Source: an uncultured Granulosicoccaceae bacterium
Lineage (GTDB): Bacteria > Pseudomonadota > Gammaproteobacteria > Granulosicoccales > Granulosicoccaceae
Direction of reading: 5' to 3'
Length of the DNA stretch: 64,000 nucleotides
NCBI GenBank assembly: GCA_937927895.1
Contig: CALGKA010000061.1
Span: forward strand, 1 to 64,000
Shown here: piece after piece, positions 35,101-50,100 of the stretch
How the letters are laid out: each line of letters starts with the position of its first letter
How positions within the stretch are numbered: the stretch's first letter is position 1
The notes under the pieces: model-generated
Seen by the model: the letters and a program-made list of their open reading frames with translations, nothing else
What the model was told of the DNA's origin: nothing
Database searches by the model: none
Program-made: the position numbers and the translations under genes

Positions 35101-38100
35101 TTAGTCACACAGCAGCGTCTAACGCTACAGCACTAGATGCAAGCTTTACTGATCTACTGCCGCCAGAGATAGACGCAGTATCAGTTGCCGCTGTTGATGG
35201 TAATGGTGTAGCGGTACCGGGTTTTACCATTGTGCCGGGTTTTCCGCAAGATGCTGTTGTGAACCCTGATTATGATCTGCCAGAAGGAGAAACAATAACT
35301 GTCACCGTGACAGGTGTTGTTAATACCACCGCTTCTGCAAGTACCAGTGTGGTCAATACCGGTGTAATAGATTGGGATTCACTGGGCGACGACGTAGAAG
35401 GTAACCAGGACTACGAAGACTCAAATAGCAATTCAAGTAGCGCCAGTTTTGTGGTTTCATCACCGACCTTTACAAAATCATTGGCAAGCACCGGAATTGA
35501 TGATGCGAGTAACGCACAGAATGAAGTGGTTGCAGGGGAATTTGTAACCTATGAGTTAAGGATGGTTGTGCCGGAAGGTACTACGCCTATGGCAAGTATT
35601 ATTGATACTTTGCACGCCGATTTAGACTTTGACACAGCGTTTGGTATTACGGCTGAAGCAAGTGCCGGGGTACTGTTTACCGGTAATGCGACTTCCCCTA
35701 CCGTAGCAGGGAATGACGTCAGTTTTGATCTTGGCACCATTAGCAACAACAATGCAGACAACACAGTAGAAGATACCATTGTCATTACCTACCGTGTTTA
35801 TGCCACGGCAGCAGTGGCAAGGGGCGATATACTGCCGAACGTGGCAGAATTTACCTGGGATTCAGACAACGATGGCGATATAGACACTACCGATTCCTTA
35901 TTAACGAGTGGATCTACTGTGCAGGTTATTGAGCCTGAATTGGTCATAGATAAGTCTATTGCGACAATTCCTTCAGATGCTGGCGATGCAGTTGTTTATA
36001 CCTACTCAATAGAACATACAGCAGCCTCTGATGCGGCAGCACTTGCTGCTAGCTTTACTGATTTACTACCTGCTGAAGTTGCCGCAAGTACCGTTGCCGC
36101 TGTTGATAGCAGTGGCGGTGCTGTTGCGGGTTTTAATATTGTGTCTGGTACACCACAAGACAGCGTTGTTAATACGAATTTTGATTTACCTTTGGGTGAA
36201 ACCATTACGGTTACCGTAACAGGGGTCGTCAATACTACAGCCTCCGCTGGTGCCACCGTTGTTAATACCGGCACCATAGATTGGGATACATTAAGTAATG
36301 ATACTCAAGGTAATCAACTGGAAGAGGTTACTGGCAGTAGCTCAAGTAGTGCACAATTTGTTGTGGTATCACCGGTTTTTGATAAGGAGCTTCTCAGTAC
36401 CGGAATAGATGATGTAAGCAATGACGCCACCCATGTGGTAGCGGGGGAATATGCAACCTATTCTGTAGAAATAATCGTCCCTGAGGGAACCACACCTGGA
36501 GCCACAATAACCGATACGCTGCACGCTAATCTTCGATTGGATACTGGTTATTCTATCACCACAACGGCCAGTAGTGGAGTTGCCTATACGGGTTCACCGA
36601 ATTCACCTACCGTTTCAGGCAATGATATTGTTTTTGATTTAGGCACGATAACCAATACCAATACAGACAATAACCTGCCTGAGACTATCACTATAGTGTA
36701 TCGCGTGTATGCAGACAGTGATGTGCTCAGGGGCGATACCCTGGATAACAACGCAACGTTTAGTTGGGTGGTGGATGACGGCGCTACGCAAACTATCAAT
36801 ACACTTAGCGATTCGACAGATGTCACTGTCATTGCGCCGGAAATGGTAGTGGAGAAATCCGTATCGCAAATGCCTGGTGAAGTCGGGGATAACATTGAAT
36901 ACACCATGGTACTTCGTCATACAGACGCAGGCGATGCCCCGTTACCGGCTTCTGACACCGCTGCCTACGATGTGGCTTTTAGCGACTCTTTACCAGCGGG
37001 CTTAATTAATCCCGCAATAGTGTCGGCGGTTGATAGTAGCAATACGGCAGTTTCAGGGTTTACATTAAGCGGTAATACCGTGAGCCATGCAGGGCTTGAT
37101 ATTCCGCTGGGTGAAACCATTACGTTAACCGTTAGTGCAGAAGCCGGAGCAGCCATTGTCGAAGGACAGAACGTAGACAACATAGCGCAAATCAACTGGA
37201 CAACACTTGATGATAATTCAGATGATGGTTTTGATGCAGGTGAGGCTTATGGTAGTGCCAACGACAATGCTATTTTCTCGCTCAGTGATCTAGAGAAATC
37301 CATTGTATCTACCGGTATCGATGATACAAGCAACGACAACACCGAAGTAGTCACAGGCGAATATGTTGTCTACGAGCTGATAGTAACCGTACCGCAGGGT
37401 ACCTCACCGCTTGCCGAAATTGAAGATACGCTAGACGCAGGGTTAATCTTCGATCAAGCGTACCCGGTTACGGTTTCCCCTAGTAGTGTAAATTTAACGA
37501 CCAGCGTCGCACCGGGTGACTTTAGTGCTGTAAGCACCAGTTACGATGCAGCCAGCGGTCTGATCAGTATTGATCTTGGTGACATCTCTAATGCAGCGAC
37601 TGGCGCGACTATTGAAACCTTAACGGTGACCTATCGCGCGTATGTAGACAACGATACGGTTAATGCACCCGTTGGTGGCGTGCTTAACAATGACGCAGAA
37701 TTCAAGTGGGATATCGATGCCGATGGCAGTAATGAAGGCCCGTTAGATGGAAGTACTGGTGCTGCAGCCCCTCATGTAGACATCATAGGGAATGAACTTC
37801 AAGTATCAAAGCAACTGACGGTAGTGCCGACAGATGCTGGTGACACCGTTACCTATGAAATGGTCATTTCGCATAGTGCTGCATCAGAGGCTGCTGCATT
37901 TGACGCTACCTTTAGCGATACGCTACCTGCAGAGGTCAGTTCGGTTGCGGTTATATCAGCTGTTGATGGTTCAGGCGCTACAGTGCCGGGCTTTGCAGTA
38001 AGCGGTAACACGGTAAGCAATCCAGATTATGATTTACCACTCGGTGAAACGATAACTATAACGGTAAGCGGTATAGTTAATAGCAGTGCCTCTGCTAGTT

Positions 38101-41100
38101 CAACGGTTAACAATGCGGCTGATATCACATGGGATAGCCTGGGCGATGATAGCCAGGGCGTGCAGGGCGTTGAAACTGAGGGTACAGCAACAGCTTCTGA
38201 TGACTTTGTAGTGGCATCACCGACTTTTTTAAAATCTATTGCAAGTACGGGAATCAATGACAGTAGCAATGATAACTCATTGGTTGTAGCTGGCGAATAC
38301 GTAACTTATGATTTGGTGGTTGTTGTGCCCGAAGGCACAACGCCGCTGGCTCAAATCACCGATACCTTGCATGCGAACCTGTTGTTTGATCCCAATTACA
38401 CCATAACAGCAGCCACTAGTGCTGGTGTGTCGTTTACGGGGCTCGCGACCACTGCCGTTGTGAGTGGCAGTGATGTGACCTTTGACCTGGGTACTATTAC
38501 CAACCTCAATTCTAATGACACCGTAACCGATACCATTACTATTAATTATCGAGCTTATGCCGACCAGGATGTAGCCAGCGCCGAAATTTTAACCAATGAT
38601 GCCACACTCATTTGGGATGCTGATGCCGATGGCGACAATAACGATAATGACGGTGCACTGACTGACACTGCTCAAGTGAGTGTTATTACACCACAATTGG
38701 TGGTAGAGAAAGATGTCTCGGTTATGCCTTCAAGCGCTGGTGATCCTCTTGAATACACCATAGTGATTCGCCATACCGGTGTTGCAGATACTCCATTACC
38801 CGTATCTGCAACCAGTGCTTACGATGTCATATTTAGCGATACGCTCCCACCTGGAGTAGACAACAGCTCTATTGTGTCGGCGCTAGACAGCTCGGGTGCA
38901 GCGGTGGCTGGGTTCACGCTTACCGGTAATGCCGTGAGCCATCCGGGGTTTGACCTTGCACGCAATGACTACATAACTCTCACTATAGCGGCTGAAGCAG
39001 GGGCCTTAATCACTGCTGGTGATACCGTTACGAATACTGCTGAGATCATCTGGTCAACACTTGACGATAATGCTCTTAGTGATGGTTTTGATGACGCAGA
39101 ATCAGGCGGTGATGCTGACGATAATGCTGTTTTCTCACTGGCTGATATAGAAAAAACGATTATCAATACGGGGGTCAATGATGCCAGTAACGACAATACA
39201 GAAGTAGTAACCGGTGAATACATTACGTACCAATTGCAGCTAACGGTTCCACATGGCAGTACGCCTTCGGCTGAGATCGAAGATACACTGGATGCTGGTT
39301 TGATCTTTGATCAAGCGACTGGCATAACGATTGTACCGGGCAGTGCTAACCTGAGCACCAGTAGTGTACCGGGTGATTTTAGTAGCGTTGTTACCACCTA
39401 CGATGCAGCAAGCAATATCATTAGCATTGATTTAGGTGATATCACTAACAGCGCGCCTATCGGCACAGTAGAGACACTCACCATTACGTATCGAGTTTAC
39501 GTCGATAACGATGCCCTCTACGCTGATGTCGGCGATCTGCTAAATAACGCTGTAGATTTTAAGTGGGATATAGACGGTGACGGAAGTAACGATGGCCCAA
39601 CTGATGGTACCACTACAAGTACAGCCCCCGATGTAGTCGTTATAGCACCTGAGTTACAAATTTCCAAACAGGTGATAGTGCCACCCAATGATGCGGGCGA
39701 CACCGTAACCTATGAGATGGTTATATCACACACAGGTGGTTCACAAGCGGCGGCTTTTGATGCTAGTTTCGCAGACACACTTCCATCTGAAATAAGTAAC
39801 GTTTCTGTTGTATCGGCAATCGATAGTTCAGGTGCGACAGTTGCGGGCTTTGTCGTTACCGGAAATACAGTAAGCAATCCGGATTACGATCTACCACTCG
39901 GTGAGACAATCACACTTACCGTTTCGGGTATTGTGAATACCACGGCATCTGCCAGTACCACTGTAAACAATATTGCACAGATTGATTGGGACACTTTGGG
40001 GGATGATACCCAGGGGTATCAGCCAGTAGAAGGTACCGGTACTGCAAGCGCTAGTGATGATTTTGTTATGGCTTCTCCGACCTTTGAGAAATCAGTAGCA
40101 GATACCGGTATAGATAACCTTAGCAATGACAACACAGAAGTGGTAGCGGGTGAGTTTGTAACTTACGATCTTGTGGTGACAGTGCCGGAGGGCACCACGC
40201 CAATGGCGCAAATCACAGATACTTTACACGCGAATTTGTTGTTTGATTCAAGCTACGCTATTGCCGCCACTGGCAGTGCCGGCGTTGTCTTTACCGGTCC
40301 TGCTACCGCACCTATCGTGACAGGTAGCAATGTGGTTTTTGATCTAGGGACTATCACAAATACCAATACTGATGACACTGCCCCTGATACCATCACAATT
40401 ACCTACCGTGCGTACGCAGACACTGATGTTGTTAGTGCAGAGACCTTAGATAATAACGCGACTCTAATCTGGGATGCAGACAACGACGGCGACAACACCG
40501 ATAACGATGGTGTGTTAACTGACACAACCGATGTAACGGTGATTGCAGCGAATATGTTAGTCGAGAAAGCAGTCACGCTAATGCCGGCAGATATTGGTGA
40601 CACCATTGAATATACAATGGTCATTCGCCATAGCGATGCCAGTGATGCACCCGTTGTAGCTTCAGAAACAGGCGCTTATGATGTGATCTTTACTGATGTG
40701 CTTCCTGCAGGGCTTATCAATCCTTCGGTAGTGTCTGCGGTAGACAGCAGTAATAGTGCTGTAAGCGGCTTTACAGTGGCAGGCAACACTGTGAATCATG
40801 CAGGGCTTGATATTCCGTTAGATGAGTTTATTACGTTAACGGTTAGTGCTGAGGCAGGTCCTTCGATTGTTGAAGGTGACACCATAGACAATATTGCGAT
40901 CATCAATTGGACAACACTTGATGATGCCGCCAATGATGGATTTGACGCCGGAGAATCCGGCGGCACTGATTCAGACAATGCGAATTTCTCAATTGGTAAC
41001 ATTGAAAAGACCGTCTTAAACACTGGTATTAATGACGCCAGCAATGATAATTCAGAGGCGGTCACAGGTGAATATGTAACCTATCAGTTATCGATAGAGA

Positions 41101-44100
41101 TTCCACAAGGTGCTTCAGCAGTTGCTGAAATTGAAGATACACTTGATGCCGGGCTAATTTTTGATCAGGGCTTTGGCGTTACCGTAACTCCAAGTAGCAG
41201 CAACTTAACCACTAACACGGCACCGGGTGATTTCAGTAATGTAGCCACCACCTATGATCCGGTAACGAATCTCTTAAGCATTGGCTTGGGCGATGTTAAT
41301 AATTCTGCGGCCACCGGTACGGTAGAGAGCTTAACTGTTACTTACCGCGTATACGTTGACAATGATATTTTCAATGCTCCAGTCGGTAGTGCCCTGAACA
41401 ACGCAGTAAACTACAAATGGGATATCGACGGTGACGGAACCAATGATGGCCCTCTGGATGGCACCACAGAGGCGGCAGCACCAGAGATAGAAGTTATTGC
41501 GCCAGAGCTTGAAATCGCTAAGCAAGTGATTGTTGTACCAGCCGATGCGGGTGATATTGTAACCTATGAGATGGTTATCTCGCATACCGGCAATTCACAG
41601 GCAGCGGCCTTTGATGCGACTTTCACAGACACATTACCGTCAGAAATAAGTTCTGTATCAATTGTGTCAGCATTAGACAGCAGCGGTATCGCAGTGCCAG
41701 GTTTTGTAGTAAGTGGTAATACAGTAAGCCACCCTGATTATGACCTTGCTTTAGGCGATACCATTACCTTAACGGTAACAGGTGTTGTCAATACCACTGT
41801 TTCAGCCAGCACTACTGTTACAAACACCGCTTCTATTGATTGGGATACCTTGGGTGACGACAGTCAGGGTAATCAGGTAGTGGAAGATACCGGTACCGAT
41901 AGCGCCAGTGATGATTTTATTGTGGCATCGCCTGCGTTTGCAAAGTCTATCGCGGGCACCGGTATTAATGACCCATCTGCCGCCACTGAAAACGACAATA
42001 GCGAAGTGGTCGCAGGCGAATACGTTACTTATGATCTAGTGGTTACAGTGCCTGAAGGTACGACGCCAATGGCACAGATCACCGATACCCTGCAAAACAG
42101 CTTACTGTTTGATAGTAGCTATCCAATAACAGCAGTTGGCACTTCTGGTGTGGCCTTTACTGGTGCTGCGACCGTACCAACGGTTAGCGGCAATGATATT
42201 ACCTTTGATCTTGGCACGATTACTAACAGCAATATTGATGATTCAATTCCTGACACCATTACTATTACTTACCGTGCTTATAGCGCCCAAACGGTAGTGT
42301 CAGGTGATACGCTATCAAACAATGCGACCTTAACCTGGGATGCAGACAACGACGGTGACAACAACGACAATGACGGCACGCTGAGTGACTCAACTGATGT
42401 AGCTGTTATTGCACCAGAACTAGTGGTTGAAAAAAGCGTATCAGTGATGCCATCAGATATTGGTGATCCACTTGAATACACTATTGTTATTCGCCACACT
42501 GATCCAGGCGACGCACCGCTGCCGGTATCAGAGACTGCAGCTTACGATATTACCTTCAACGATGTACTACCAGCTGGTATAGATAGCCCCGGTATTGTAT
42601 CGGCATTGGATAGTACGGGTAATACCGTTCCGGGCTTTAACCTAACAGGCAGCACAGTTACGCACACTGGTTTTGACCTGGCTCACAAAGATACGGTCAC
42701 TTTAACGCTTAGCGGTATAGCCGGCTCAACCATTGTAGAAGGCGATACAGTAACCAATACCGCTAACATTAATTGGACAACACTTAACGATACCAGTGAC
42801 GACGGCTTCGATGCCGGTGAGTCTGGCGCAAGTGAAACTGACAGCGCTGTGTTCTCAATAAGTGACATTGAAAAGCGAATTGTTGAAACCGGAATCAATG
42901 ATACGAGCAATGATAACCTTGAGGCCGTAAGCGGTGAATACGTTACCTATGAGCTTGTAGTGACTGTGCCGCACGGTACTTCACCGGTGGCCGAGATTGA
43001 AGATACCCTTGATGCAGGTTTGGTCTTTGATCAAGCTAATGGTGTGACGGTAGTGCCAAGCAGCACGAATCTCACGCATAGCACAGCACCCGGTGATTTC
43101 AGCGCCGTGGCAGCGAGCTATGATGCTGCCACCAATCTTGTAAGCTTCGATTTAGGTGATATTACTAATACAGCAGCCGAGGGCACGGTTGAAACGCTTA
43201 CCGTTTTTTACCGGGTTTATGTAGCAAATGATGCCATCAATGCCGGTTTGGGTGCTACGTTAAATAACGCTGCTGAATTCAAGTGGGATATCAATGGTGA
43301 TGGCATCAATGACGGGCCAACTGACGGCACCACTGAAGCCGTCGCTCCAGATGTCACTATAATTGGCCCGGAGTTACAGCTAACAAAGCAAGTCGCTACC
43401 GTGCCGAGTGACGCCGGTGATATCGTTACTTATGAAATGTTGATAGAGCATACGGGTACTTCTACAGCTGCCGCATTCGATTCAACTTTTAGCGATACTT
43501 TGCCATCAGAAATAAGCAATATATCGATCGTTTCCGCTCTTGACAGCAGCGGTGCCCCAGTGCCGGGCTTTAGTGTTAGCGGCAATTCTGTAAGCAACCC
43601 GGATTATGATCTGGCCCTCGGTGACAGCATAACGCTAATTGTAACAGGCACAGTAAATACTACAGCCTCTGCCAGTACTACAGTGATCAACACCGCCAAC
43701 ATCGGGTGGGAGACTCTGGGTGATGATTCACAGGGTAATCAAAGTGCACAAGATTCAGGCACAGACCAATCAAGTGATAGCTTCGTACTTGATTCACCAG
43801 TATTTTCTAAATCAATTTCCGGTACCGGAATCAATGATTCGACCAACAACAATTCGGCGATTGTGGCGGGTGAATATGTTACCTACGATCTAGTGGTTAC
43901 CGTGCCTGAGGGCACAACACCGCTTGTACAGATAACAGATACGTTGCACAGCAACCTGATCTTTGACCCGGGTTTTGGTATTACTGCCACCGGTTCATCT
44001 GGAGTGTCGTTTACCGGTGCGGCGATAAACCCTGCAGTGGCAGGTAGCGATGTTATTTTTGATCTTGGTACGGTTACCAATACGAACACTGATGATTCAG

Positions 44101-47100
44101 TAGTAGACACAATAACGATCACCTATCGTACCTACGCTGATAGCGATGTGGTAGCAGGGGATACACTGAACAACGATGCCACTCTAATTTGGGATGCAGA
44201 CAACGACGGCGATAACAACGACAACGATGGCGCCTTAAGCGATACATCGAATGTAGATGTGATTTCACCAGAGCTAATTGTTGATAAACAAGTAACGCTA
44301 ATACCCTCTGATATTGGTGATACCGTTGAATACACCGTTGTTATTCGCCATACCGATAGCAGTGATGCACCGCTACCAGAATCGGCAACATCGGCCTACG
44401 ATGTCACCTTAAATGATCAGCTGCCAGCCGGGTTAATCAATGCCGCTATTGTTTCTGCGACAGATAGCGCAGGGCAAGCGGTTCCAGGTTTTGCTTTGTC
44501 GGGCAATACCGTCAGTCATGGTGGTTTTGATTTAGCCCATACGGATACCGTAACACTTGTAGTAAGAGCTGAAGCCGGAGCCGCCATAATTGAAGGCGAT
44601 ACCGTCACCAATGTGGCTGACATCAATTGGACAACACTCGATGATGCCACTGACGATGGCATAGATGCCAGTGAATCTGGTGGCTCTGCTAACAATAGCG
44701 CGAGTTTCTCGATAAGCGATATACAAAAGACGGTACTTAACACCGGTATTAATGATGCCAGCAACAATGATTCTGAAGTGGTAACAGGTGAGTTTGTGAC
44801 TTACCAATTATCAGTAGAGATCCCGCATGGCACTGTTGCTCTTGCAGAAATTGAAGATACCCTGGATGCCGGTTTGATCTTTGATCAGGCGAATGGTGTA
44901 ACGGTTGTGCCTGGTAGTGCAAATCTGACGACCAGCAACGGATCGTTTACTAACTCAACTACTACTTATGACCAGACAAGTAATCTGGTGAGTATTGAAC
45001 TTGGTGATATAACCAATACGGCGCCCGTGGGTACGGTAGAGACACTGACGATTACTTATCGCGTTTATGTCGATAACGATACTGTTAATGCATCGGTAGG
45101 TGACACGCTTAATAATGCAGTCAATTTTAAATGGGATATCAACAACGACGGTGACAACGACGGCCCGTTAGATGGTACCACTGAAGCACGAGCACCGGAT
45201 GTAACCGTTATTGGCACAGCGCTTCAAGTGAGCAAGCAGGTAGTTGTAGAGCCGAATGACGCTGGCGATACAATCACCTATGAGATGATAATAGAGCATA
45301 CAGCAGATTCACAAGCCGCGGCTTTTGACGCAACGTTTAGTGATGCAATACCGTCTGAAATTAGCGGTGTTAGCGTATCGGCGGTCAATAGCGCGGGCAC
45401 TGCGGTTAGCGGGTTTGCGGTAAGCGGCAATACCGTCAGTAATCCTGACTTCGATTTACCATTGGGTGAATCCATTGCCGTGACTATTACAGGTGTAGTC
45501 AACACGACCGCCTCTGCCAGTACGACGGTAACCAATACCGCAGATATCAGTTGGGAGTCGCTCGGTGACGATACCCAAGGCAGGCAATTAATTGAAGATG
45601 GCGGCACTGATTCAGCCAGCGATGATTTTATAGTCGCATCACCAACCTTTGAAAAGCTTCTGGTTAGTAGCGGTATTGAAGACGGTGTTAATACCGCAGA
45701 TGAAGTAGTGGCTGGCGAATACGTGACTTACAGCTTAGTGGTCACTGTGCCTGAAGGCACCACGCCAATGGCGCAGATCACTGATACCTTAAATAGCTTT
45801 CTAACTTTTGATGGCACCTACGCCATAACAGCAGTTGCAAGCAGTGGTGTTAGTTTTACCGGTAATGCGATAATGCCTGTGATCAATGGTAGTGATGTAA
45901 TCTTTGATCTTGGTACTATTACAAACACGAACACCGCTGATAATATCGACGATACCGTAACCGTTACGTATCGGGTCTACACAGAGCAAAATGTTGCCAG
46001 ACTAGATGTATTAGAGAACAGCGCTACGCTAATCTGGGATGCAGACAACGATGGCGACAACCAGGATGCAGACGGTGTTTTATTAGATTCAACTGATGTC
46101 AATGTTGTAGAGCCACAGCTGGTAGTGGATAAGCAAGTAACATTAATGCCATCAGATATTGGTGATCCGCTAGAGTACACTATTATTATTAGGCACAGTG
46201 ACTTTGCAGATGCGCCATTAGCACCTTCAGATGCAAGTGCCTACGATGTGGCTATCACTGATGAGATCCCACAGAGTATTGAAAATGTGGTCATAGTGTC
46301 TGCTGTCAACAGCTTCGGTGTGCCGATAGTAGGTTTTGCACTCAACGGTAATACTGTTAGCCACGCAGGCTTTGATTTGCCTCACAGTGACTTTGTCACG
46401 CTTACCATTAGTGGTACGGCGGGCAGTGCAATTGTTGAGGGCGATACAGTTACTAATGTTACTGATATCAATTGGAGTACCCTGGACGATACGACTGACG
46501 ATGGCATAGACGCTGTTGAATCTGGCGGGTCTGCAAGCAATGACGCTTCTTTCTCACTGGCAAACGTAGAGAAGTCGATTCTTAGCACCGGAATCAACGA
46601 CGCGAGCAACAATGATGTTGAAGTCGTTAGCGGTGAGTATGTCACTTACCAATTGACAGTAGAGGTGCCGCACGGCACAGCGGCTGTGGCTGAAATCGAA
46701 GATACGCTAGATGCTGGATTAATTCTTGATCAAAGCATTCCGGTAACCGTAACGCCCAGTAGCGCAAACCTGAGTACCAGTACTGCACCGGGTGATTTTA
46801 GTGTTACAGCAACCAGCTACGATCCAACAAGCAATAAAGTTAGCATCGCGTTGGGTGATATTAACAATGCCGCGCCAGTTGGCACAGTTGAAATGCTTAC
46901 GATTACTTATCGCGTGATAGTAGATAGTGATACCACCACTGCAGGCCCCGGTGCTGTGCTTAATAATGCAGTAGATTTCAGGTTTGATATTGATGGGGAT
47001 GGCAGCAATGACGGTCCACTTGATGGTAGCACTGAAGATTCAGCACCTACTGTAGAGGTTATAAGCCCGGAACTCACAATTACCAAGCAAGTCGTGGTAG

Positions 47101-50100
47101 CGCCACAGGATGCTGGTGATACTGTCGCCTACGAGATGCTTATTGAACACACTGATGCCTCGCAAGCCGGTGCCTTTGACGCTACGTTTACTGATACTCT
47201 GCCTGCAGAAGTTAGTATGGTGTCTGTTGTGTCCGCATTCGATAGTGTAGGCAATGCCGTTGGCGGCTTTGCAGTAAGTGGCAATACCGTAAGTAATCCA
47301 GACTTTGATTTGCCGTTAGGTGAGTCAATCACACTAACGGTGACAGGGACAATAAATACTATTGCGTCTGCGAGTACAACGGTTAATAACACGGCATTGA
47401 TCACATGGGATACGCTGGGCGATGATACGCAGGGTAATCAATCATTTGAAAATGGTGGTACTGATTCAGACAACGATGTGTTTACAGTCGCGTCTCCTAC
47501 ATTTGAAAAGACCATAGAAAGTACTGGAATTGCCAATGACACCAATGATAATGGCGAGGTAGTGGCCGGCGAGTATGTTACCTACAACTTGATAGCCACT
47601 GTGCCTGAGGGTACTACGCCATTGGTGCAAATTACCGACATTTTAGACCCTGATCTGTTGTTTGATTCAAGTTATAGCATTAGCGCTACAGGCAGTAATG
47701 GCGTTACTTTTACAGGCGCTGCTACTAGCCCGACAGTCAATAGCAACACCGTGGTGTTCGATCTTGGAACAGTAACGAATACCAATATTGATAACAACAC
47801 AGATGACACCGTTACCATCACCTATAGAGTCTTTACCGATAGTGATGTAGCTACTGATGCAGTATTGCCCAATAACGCCACCCTTGAATGGGATGCCAAC
47901 AACAACGCTCTGGCAGATGAGCCGAATGATGGTTCATTGACTGACGGTACCAGTGTGACGGTTATATCGCCACAATTGGTGGTTGAAAAATCAGTTTCAG
48001 AAGTGCCTGGGGAACAAGGTGATCCAATACAGTACACATTTGTGATTCGCCACAGTGATGCCTCTGATGCACCGTTGCCTCTTTCGCAAACGGGTGCCTA
48101 TGACATCGCATTTAATGATCCGTTGCCAGCGGGCTTAAGCGATCTTTCAGTCGATTCGGCCATTCTTTCAGATGGTACGCCGATCACTGGATTCACGTTT
48201 AATGGCAATACGTTGAGCCATACAGGTTTTGACTTAAACCATGGCGATTCTCTTACTTTGACAGTGTCAGGCATTGTGGGCACAACAGTGGTGGAAGGCG
48301 ATACCATTGTCAATATTGCAGATATCAGTTGGAGCACATTGGATGACAATAGCGACGATGGTATCGATGCCAGTGAGTCGGGTGGCAGTGGCTCTGGTGG
48401 TGCGAACTTCACGTTATCAAACCTCGAAAAATCCATAGTCAGCACCGGTATTAATGACTTTATCAACAATGATCTACACGCTGTAGCAGGTGAGTTTATT
48501 GATTATCAGGTCGTGCTTGAGGTGCCTAAAGGCTTAAGCGCTCAAGCTGAGATAATTGATCAACTTGATGCTGGTCTGGTGTTTGACACAACACAAGGTA
48601 TTACCGCTTTACCGAGCAGCTCGAATATCACTACTTCTCTGCAGCCAGGTGATTTTTCTGAGCTTAGCGCAAACTACGATCCACAAACTAATAGTGTAAA
48701 TGTGTTGTTGGGAGATATTACGAACATTGCACCAGCAAGCGTCATTGAAACCATTACGCTAGAGTATCGTGTATACGTCGCCAACGATGAAGCTACAGCC
48801 GGCACAGGAGAATGGTTAAATAACACTGTGAATTTTCGCTGGGACATAGACGGAGACGGCAGTAACACAGGGTTGTATGACGGAATCACTCAAGCATCAG
48901 CCCCTGAAGTAGCGGTTATCTCACCTGAACTTGATATAGTAAAAACGGTTATTGAAGACCCAGGTGAAAACGGCGACGCGATAAGCTATGAGTTTGTGAT
49001 TAGTCATTCTGCAGATTCAACAGCCACTGCGTATGATATGCAGTTTGTAGATGAGATCCCTGCTGGGGTATCTGGATTAGTAATCAACTCAGCCGTTGAT
49101 AGCAGCAATAATCCGGTTAATGGGTTTACTGTAGACGGTAATACTTTGCAGCATGCCGGTTTAGATCTGATATACGGTGATACCGTGACGGTAAGTGTAA
49201 GCGGTACCATCAATGAAACGGTAGACCCGGGTGACACAATTACCAACACCGCAACGATAACCTGGCGCTCGCTGGATTCCGGTAACGATACTGATGGTGC
49301 TGATGTTATTGATCCAAATGCAGCGCAGTTGCAATCTAATGAAGCGTCGGATTCTTTCTCTATAGCCGATTTACATAAGCGAGTTATCGACACCAGTATT
49401 GATGATAACGATAACGCTAAGTTTGAGGCAGTGGTGGGTGAATACATTACCTACGAATTGGTTATAGATGTACCGCAGGGTGTTTCAAGTTTTGCAGAGA
49501 TTCAGGATACACTTGATCAAGGCATGGCATTTGATTCACTGATTGAGGTAGTAGCAAGTTCTGATAGCCTAAGCACAGACCATGGTGTAGGGGATTTCTC
49601 AGATATTGTCGCGCCACTTGCAGGGTCTACCGATACTTTGCTTTTCCCCCTGGGTGAGATCACGAATACGAATCTTGACAATAGCGTGACTGAAACTCTA
49701 ACGCTTACGTATCGCGTTTACGTGCAAAATGAAAACACTGTACAGCCCGGTGTGACACTGGGCAATGATGCCGTCTACAGGTGGGATCTCAATGGTGATG
49801 GCGTGGCTGATAACGTTACTAATGCCAAAGCGGCGGCTGTTACCGTGTTAGAGCCTGTTATTAGTGTCAGCAAAACAGCAAATGACCCGGTACCGCATTT
49901 GGGTCAAGTGATCACCTACACAGTAACGGTCGCAAACGAGCCGGTTGCCTATGGTGCTGACGCGCGCGATGTCAGTGTGATTGATGCACTGCCTGCGAAC
50001 GCCGTATTAGATCCTGCGTCTATTCTAATCAATGGCGTGGCAGTGACCGATGATACCAATGTCACGGATCTTTCCAGTGGTAATACAGTTGCTCTATCAC

